From positions 61,251-125,250 of the forward strand of contig QANY01007439.1 of NCBI GenBank assembly GCA_003255025.1: a stretch of 64,000 nt of DNA, read 5' to 3'. Both the position numbers and the translations under genes were made by a program. Positions 57,185 to 64,000 of the stretch are shown one piece after another. The notes beneath the pieces were generated by a model. That model saw nothing but the letters and a program-made list of their open reading frames with translations. It searched no databases and was not told the origin of the DNA. The first letter of the stretch is position 1. Every line of letters begins with the position of its first letter. Source of the stretch: Datisca glomerata. Taxonomy: Eukaryota > Streptophyta > Magnoliopsida > Cucurbitales > Datiscaceae.

Positions 57185-58145
57185 TCTAAACATTTTAAAA
57201 TGAAGAATGTAAGATCTACTTGGATAGACCAAGTAGATTTTATAATGTAATTTCTCAAAGTAAGTAGAGTTTTCTATTATTAACAATTCAAAATGTAGAA
57301 GACAAAATCTACTTGGTCAGACTGGGTAGATTTTATAATCTAGCTAATCTAAGCAAATCTAGTTTTCGGTTCTGGACAATTTAAATTGCAGAAGAAAAAA
57401 TCTACTTGATCTGAGCAAGTATATTTTATAATCTACTTGCTCTAAGTAAGTAAAATTTTTTATTCTGGACTAAGTATATTTTATAATCTACTTGTTTCGA
57501 GCAAATAGATTTTATGATTCCGGATAATTCAAATGTTGAAGGTAAAATCTAATTGTTCTGGACAATTCAAAATATTGAATGAAAATCTACTTGATTAGAC
57601 CAAGTGGATTTTATAATCTACTTACTCTAAGCAAGTAGATTTTATAATCTACTTGCTCTAAGCAAGTAGATTTTACGATTCTAGACAATTAAAATTTTAG
57701 AAGGTAAAATCTACTTGGTCAGACGAAGTAGATTTATAATCTACTTGCTCTAAGCAAGTTGAAGTAGATTTTATAATCTACTTGCTCTAAGCAAGTCAAT
57801 TTTTTTATTCTGGATAAATTCAAATTGTAGAAGAAAAAATCTACTTGCTCGGAGCAAGTAGATTTTATGATTATGGACAATTCAAAATGTTGAAGGTAAA
57901 ATCTATTTGATCATAATTCAAGACAATTAAAAATGTTGAAGTGAAAATCTACTATATCAAACTAAGTAGATTTTATAATCTACGCGCTATGAGCAAGTAG
58001 ATTTACGATTCTGGACAATTCAAATTTTAGAAGGTAAAATCTACTTGGTCAGACTAAGTAGATTTTACAATCTACTTGTTTTGACCAAGTATATTTTATG
58101 ATTTCAGACAATTCAAATTATCGAAGGTAAAATCTACTTAGTCAG
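57185..58145. repeat. Palindromic minisatellite: aaaatctacttg...caagtagatttt
   Basis: About ten irregular units, 40-150 bp each, start with the phrase gacaattcaaa-tgt(t/a)gaag. Each then carries one to three hairpin modules of aaatctacttg(c)tc...gcaagtagatttta. Adjacent modules are perfect reverse complements (for example 57649-57674). Around 20 arms can be counted. Non-coding. Confidence 0.88.
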
Positions 58146-59665
58146 AAAAGTACAACTCCAAATGTTACAACACTAATAGTTATTATCAACTATACACAGC
58201 TTCAAAAAAAAAGTACAATTCCCAAAGCCTCTTTATCCATAAGTTACAACATTCTGAATATAATTCTCAATATAAACATCTAAGGGTGAATGTTTCTTCT
58301 TCTTATATGTGATGTTTCTTTTTCTAAATATTGTAAATATTATATTAAAGAAGGGAGGATGTTCCTTGTTCTTTCTATATATGATGCTCTTACACTCCTA
58401 GCACGCTTCAACGGAATTCAAACTTCAGGCCTATATAAAAAGGTTGAAAAAAAGAAAGTTAACATATGTGTTTCTATGAGACACACGGATAGTATACTTC
58501 GAATCACATCAAATATGGATATGAGATTGAAGTAACAACAAACGTACATGTTATAAAAGTACATTGTAAATTGAGAAACATCAAAGGATAACCATATTTT
58601 ATGGATCGAGATACAAGTAAAAGACATTTAATTGTATATGTGTTTTATCTCAATGGACCAAATGACTAAGGTAACATGATTGTCTCTTCATCAAGAGTGA
58701 AGTTAAAGATTTTTAAATTCTCTAAATAGCCAACTCCTAGTTACAAAAAAAAAAAAAAGCTTTTTGCATATCTAACGTCTAGGCCAGGAAAATTAGCGAC
58801 ATTGTTTTTTTTTAAACTCGAAAAGTTAGGAACAAGTTGATTCTAAAACAAATACCCTGAAATTGGAATATTCAATAAGCATAAGAAAAATGAAGTTAAA
58901 TTTTCTGAAATTAAATTCTTTAGACATGATTCACAAGCATGATACTAGAAAGAAATCAGAAAGAGAGACACAAAGAGAGGACATATAAAAACATGACACT
59001 AGAAGCATTAAATAACTTGAAAAACTTCCAAAGCCCATCAAAAGCTTGAGGAAAGAAACATGACCATATACTAAGACACTCACCATAAACAATGTATCCA
59101 AACAATCTCAAAACCAAAACCCATATAGAAAAATCAATCATCAAAGTACATTCATTAAATTACAACTTACTTAATACAATCCGTTTCATGCTTAAATAAT
59201 TTTCTAACACATGAATTTACTTATGAAACTTCCAACCCACTCAACATAGATATAATGTTTCAGACTTAAACTATACAATATGGAAATTTGAAAATTTATA
59301 AATATCAAGGGAAAACACTATAAAATACATATTTCATGTTTTACTCGTCAACTAGAACCAAGAGTGCAAGTTGTATTTTCTTGCTTGCAGTAGCATGTCT
59401 ATTCACACGAAAAACCTAACTTTTTTACAGTTCAAGATGATTACTCACTTGTAATGGCTTCATGATCATGAAAATCTCCGATCAATGTACTAATCTTTTC
59501 ACCTTAACCTATCTTGAATATTTATCAAAGAGAGGAAATAGACTCTCTTGAGTGAGGGGATAATTTGCTTCAATCAAGAAATTTGGAGATTTTCTCGCCA
59601 AAATGCTAAGTCACTGACAATGGAGTCGTGATAGTGTTAGAGAAGATGGAGTTCAACGCAATTAG
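58146..59665. other. Non-coding stretch
   Basis: AT-rich. Short frames at 58290-58535 (+) and 59144-58956 (-) show no domain. No RNA gene was recognised. Confidence 0.5.
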
Positions 59666-61938
59666 TGTTGGTCTCGCAGCGCGTGCACGGTAAAAATGTG
59701 TGGTGCATGATCATTTAAAAAATTAAACTTTTAATAAAAATTGAATCTTTTAATAAAATAAAACTTGCGCAACGCTACGATAACCAAAAAAAACTTTTTA
59801 TTGAAAACTCGTTTTAAATTAGTCAGGATTCATTATATATTTATATATTAAATCTGCATCATATAAGGTTAGGAATCATATATCTCTTGTAACCTATATC
59901 AAGCGTCCTTCCAAAACCGATCGATTATCCATCCCACGAAACTATTTCAATGATCAGTAGACTCTGAGATCCACACCAAGATCTTCCAAGTCAATCCTCA
60001 ACGCACTAGGACGTGTGTGAGCATGTAGAATATTACAAGATACATTTTATGTCTCTATATGTACTCAACACATGAGATCTAGAGATTTACTAAGAATACT
60101 TTAGTGAGACAATTCTCTAAAAAAACGGGAGGATGATTCTTCTAGAGATTTGATTAACTTTTAATCGTAGAGAAAAATCACTCTGACTAATTATGTTCTC
60201 CACTCAAGTTTTGATTAATGAACTGATTAACTGATTTAACTGATTGATGTCATTAGAATAATATATGTATATTTTTTAGATAATGGCATATAAGATTTTT
60301 AGAGATAATTAAAATTAATATTTAATTTCAAATTACTCAATGCAGTGGGACACACAGTATAACAGTGCACAACTGTAGTGTCACACAGCAGTGCTATTGG
60401 CGTAGAGCATCATAGTGTCTCACGACACTATGTGTCATGCCACACTGCAGTGTCGTGTGACATTGCAGTGTTACTACTGTTGTAGTGCCACTTGGCACTA
60501 CAGTAGTCCATGGTAATCTACGATTCTCAATCATTGATCGACAGGTGGTAATTGCTGCAAATTAAATATTTATTTTAATCAGATATTAATTATTTTAAAA
60601 TTAACATATTTGATTATCTTTATCAACTAAATTATTGGTTATTTCACAAATAACATATTTAATTGATCCAAATTATTATCAAATAATAATTTAATTATCT
60701 AATTTCATAAATTAGATATTCTGTCTCACTTATCGATAATTAGAAAAATAATCGATAATTATTTATTTACATATAATTTCAGAAAATTATATTTATATAT
60801 ATAAATAGTTCAATTAATTAATTCTTAACTAATTAATCACACATAATTATCTCATGATTATGCACTTGCCTAAGAATAAAAATTCCTTAGCAAGTCAATC
60901 CTTTTCTCAAGTCCTGAAAAATTCACACCTAGACTACGTAGTACAGAGGTAACTTGGAGACCTATGGACCTATAATCCTAAACTTTAATAAATCAGATTA
61001 TTAGTTAAGTTTTTAATTAAATAATCTTATTTATTAATTTCATTATTACTCCACTATAAGTGTGTAATTGCACTCTTAAAGATTATAGAATGTATTTACA
61101 TAGTATTCTCATGTAGTCCACTGATATAATCATTTCACATAGTTTTTTCCTTCAATTATTGGTTCGTAAAAATTAAAACTAGTCAAAATTACTATTTTAC
61201 CCTTCTAATTACCTATTGATCCTTAAGTACCATTAATCCACTAGTGAATGGTTAATTTATAATCGTGTAATAAATTTAAGTCCAATAACCATTCATTTTC
61301 AGAATTAACACTTAAGGGAACCAATATACAATCCGTTAGGAAAGCTTGGATTCTAAATCTTGTAAGATTATGTTCTCAGTCATCTATATTACCGAGTCTT
61401 CAAAATAAAAGTCACTAGCTTGATTTACAAACAAATCTTTAACGAGTGAATCAAAAGATCCAATAGACATGTATAGAAGTTTATGATTACTCAAGATTGA
61501 TACTGATCTAAATATGATCATCGAGTAGATGTGTATTAAATCTTTATGATAAACGACACGTTGATAAAGATATTAATTCACATAGTTCCAGTCATATATA
61601 ATCTCATTATATAAAGTACATTCACTAAGATGTCTATCCACATCAATGATCTGGATCTAGATCACATGCATTCATAATGCTTAGTGAACCGTACTAGCAA
61701 TCATTCATTAAAGATTTCATACTTTGATATGTTGCTGACAATTTTATTCATTATTTATGATCTTAATCCTCTTATACTAATACCAGATGACAGTCTCATT
61801 AATGGATATGAAATTTTCAGATATATATATAAATTATTCAACAATAATTTAGAAGAACAATTATAAGAAAAATGTAATGCTCATTAAATTTCATATCAAA
61901 ATACCAATACACATGCTTTGAGGGCATAACCCCCAACA
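59666..61938 (-). repeat. Copia 3' LTR (left), 2.27 kb
   Basis: Runs from tgttggtctcgcag (59666) to gcataacccccaaca (61938). On the minus strand it starts tgttgggggttatgccctca after the polypurine tract gggcaagtgggagat (61939-61953). Its first ~1.05 kb aligns with 62949-64000. It contains a CACTG palindrome cluster at 60345-60505. Confidence 0.88.
60345..60505. repeat. CACTG palindrome cluster in the copia LTR (left copy)
   Basis: About 15 CACT/AGTG cores, including perfect small palindromes (cacactgcagtgtc; gtgccacttggcac). The LTR copy at 63670-63805 has the same arrangement with many compensating-looking changes. Confidence 0.85.
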
Positions 61939-61959
61939 ATCTCCCACTTGCCCTAAAAC

Positions 61960-62940
61960 AAATGTGGCATTTATCTCAATCCTATGTTACGCATATGACC
62001 CTCAAATGAATTCGTAGGAAGTGTCTTTGTAAAAGGATCAGCAAGTTCTGTGCCGACGCTATCTTCATAACTGTCACATCCTCTTGATGCACGATCTTAC
62101 AAGATGATATTTTCTCTCTATGTGTTTGCCCCTCTTATGACTCATTGGTTTATTAGAATTCGCTACTGCCCCACTGTAATAACAGTATAGGATCAGTGAC
62201 TTGTCCATATCTGAAACTAGTTCTAGATCAGTATAGAATTTCTAAGTCATACCGCTTCTTTCGCAGTTTCACAAACCGCTATATATTCGGCTTCCATAGT
62301 AGAATCTACAATCCAGTGGGGTTCAGGTCTCCACCTGAATAAACAAGCATATAGTTTCTCGTTCTCCTAAGATACTTGAGAATGTGCTTTACTATAATCT
62401 AGTGTTCCAAACCTGAACTCGATTGATAACGACTGACTCGTACACAACATGGAATATATGAGACTTTTAACTGCTAAAGCATAGGGAACCTTTCTCATAT
62501 CCTCTTCCTTCTGAGGTGTCTTAGGATATTGTTCCTTGGAGAGGATAATTCTATGTATGGTCGGTAGTTGACCTTTCTTAGAATTCTCCATAGAGAATCT
62601 CTTCAGCACCTTACCTCTTTTCTTCTTGAAGATCCGTTTACATCCAATGGGCCTGACATCTTCAGGTGGATCTACAAGTTCCCAGACAAAATTGGAATAC
62701 ATAGATTCCATTTCCTGGTTCATGGCATCTTGCCATTTCTCCATTTCAGGAGATGTTCTTCTAGTTCGTAGCGAACTAGTTATCTCACAGCCCTCCCACT
62801 ACGACGTTGCACTAGGGTTTCCTTTGCAGGAACTGTGATTTCTCTGGTTTGTCGTTTATCAATAGAAATTGAAGGTGGTCTGATCTCATCAGCCGCTAAT
62901 TTCTCGAGAACTATTTTGCTACGAGGTTTGTAGTTTTACA
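61960..62940 (-). pseudogene. Ty1/copia RT and RNase H remnant with large deletions
   Basis: On the minus strand from 62940 there is a pre-RT linker ending in VQRRSGRAVR (about 62800). The RT start follows: MEKWQDAMNQEMESMYSNFV, VWELVDPPEDVRPIGCKRIF. It then jumps in frame to SMENSKKGQLPTIHRIILSK and KVPYALAVKSLIYSMLCTSQ, so the catalytic YVDD portion is deleted. RNase H pieces follow near 62300-62060 (STMEAEYIAVCETAKEA; GAVANSNKPMSHKRGKHIER). Gag, protease and integrase are absent: the pre-RT linker lies almost against the 5' LTR, with no primer-binding site. It is a heavily deleted, non-autonomous copy. Confidence 0.85.
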
Positions 62941-62948
62941 TATAGTCA

Positions 62949-64000
62949 TGCTGATCGTCACGGAGTGTGTGCGGCAGAAACATGTGGCACATGGCCATTT
63001 TAAAGAATTAGACTTTTAATAAAAATGAATCCTTTAATAAAAAAAGAATCGTGTGACACCACAATAACAAAAACACTTTTTATTGTAAACTATTTTCAAT
63101 CAGTCAGGATCCATTATATATTTATATATTAAATTTACAACATACAAGGTTAGTAATCATATACCTCTTGTAGTATAAATCAAGCGTCCTTGCGAAACCG
63201 ATTGATCCTCCATTCTCATGAAATCGTTCCAACGATCAAAGACTCCGAGATCCACACCAAGATCTTCCAAGTCAATACTCAACGCACTAGGACGTGTGTG
63301 GGCATGTAGAATATAACAAAAACACTTTTCTGTCTCTAGATGTACTTAACACTTGAGATCTAGAAAATTATTGAGAAGGACTTTTGTGCGACGATTCTCC
63401 AAAAGAACGTGATGATGATTCTTTTAGAGATTTTGATTAACTCTTAATCGTAGAGAAAAATTACGATGAGCAATTTTGTTCTCAACTCACTTCTTTGATT
63501 GATGAACTGATGAATTGATTCTCTAATTCAACTCAGTGATGACATTAGAATAATATATGTATATTTTTTAGATAATGACGTATCAGATATTTGGGAATAA
63601 CTAAAAATAAAGAATTAATATTTAATTTCAAATTACCCAATGTAGTGGAACTCACTATATAATGGTGCACAACTACAATGCTACACGACACTGCAATTGG
63701 CGTGAAGCATCACAGTGCCTCGCGACACTATGTGTCACGCAACACTGCAGTGCCGTGTGGCACTATAGTGTTAATGCCTTCTGGTGCAGTGTCACATGGT
63801 ACTAAAGCAGTTCACGGTGATCTATGATTTTCAATCATTGATCAACCCGTGGTAATTACTGCATATTAAATATTTATTTTAATCATATAAATATCTAGAT
63901 ATTAGTTAATTCAAAATTTACATATCTGATTATCCATATCAAATAAATTATCTGTTATTTCAAAAATAACAGATTTAGGTTATTCAAATTATTATCTAAT
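62949..64000 (-). repeat. Copia 5' LTR (right), cut by the window end
   Basis: Aligns with the left LTR from its tgctgatcgtcacgg start: shared blocks include actcttaatcgtagagaaaa and cctcaacgcactaggacgtg. It includes a second CACTG palindrome cluster at about 63670-63805. The remaining ~1.2 kb lies outside the window. Confidence 0.85.

Noticed and set aside
58290..58535. 81-codon plus-strand ORF as a gene
   Set aside because: No domain, no codon-like composition, and AT-rich surroundings. It is not supported.
1..64000. tRNA, rRNA or snRNA genes
   Set aside because: Reading both strands showed no cloverleaf with conserved A and B boxes and no rRNA blocks. The tRNA-like matches seen are retroelement primer-binding sites.

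Overview
The window is nuclear DNA of a flowering plant. It is AT-rich, has long intergenic stretches, and is built mostly from old, nested, plant-specific transposable elements (Athila and Tat Ty3/gypsy, several Ty1/copia families, L1-type LINEs with the RVT/zf-RVT/RNase H layout, a TRIM, and hAT-like and CACTA-like termini). The species cannot be fixed from the sequence. Almost every transposon frame is broken by stops and shifts. Only one convincing intact host gene was found.

Layout. 1-965: no gene. 966-12426: a degenerate Athila-type element with both LTRs (966-2372 and 11002-12426). Its middle (about 2989-6425) is turned round and carries a piece of L1 LINE. 12430-12715: an Athila gag fragment on the minus strand. 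12716-15998: a 5'-truncated LINE on the plus strand, then a LINE RT scrap on the minus strand. 16200-18860: non-coding DNA with a large palindromic minisatellite. 18860-23213: a minus-strand copia remnant between direct repeats, with a CACTG-palindrome cluster in its leader. 23500-25860: a minus-strand LINE 3' end interrupted by a TRIM with a perfect target duplication, flanked by hAT-like termini.

26163 to about 39200: a Tat-lineage Ty3/gypsy element. It has an LTR split by a copia solo LTR, then gag, protease, RT, a second RNase H, integrase, a polypurine tract, and a long antisense reading region resembling plant mobile domain proteins. 39540-43717: intron-containing fragments of a family GH3 beta-glucosidase gene, ending at a CACTA-like terminus that abuts another Tat LTR (43716-45170). 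45278-49465: two copia remnants sharing one LTR in tandem.

50418-53110: the host gene, a uL18 (L18p/L5e) family protein on the minus strand, with an inferred 5'UTR intron. 53300-58150: palindromic repeat arrays, CT microsatellites and an exon-like ULP1-type fragment. 59666-64000: a copia element reduced to LTR, partial RT/RNase H, LTR, whose second LTR runs off the window.

The strongest unexplained pattern is that at least six separate arrays are made of short self-complementary motifs with different sequences but the same design. They lie inside or beside mobile elements, and one pair lies just upstream of the host gene. No tRNA, rRNA, CRISPR or prokaryotic features were seen.
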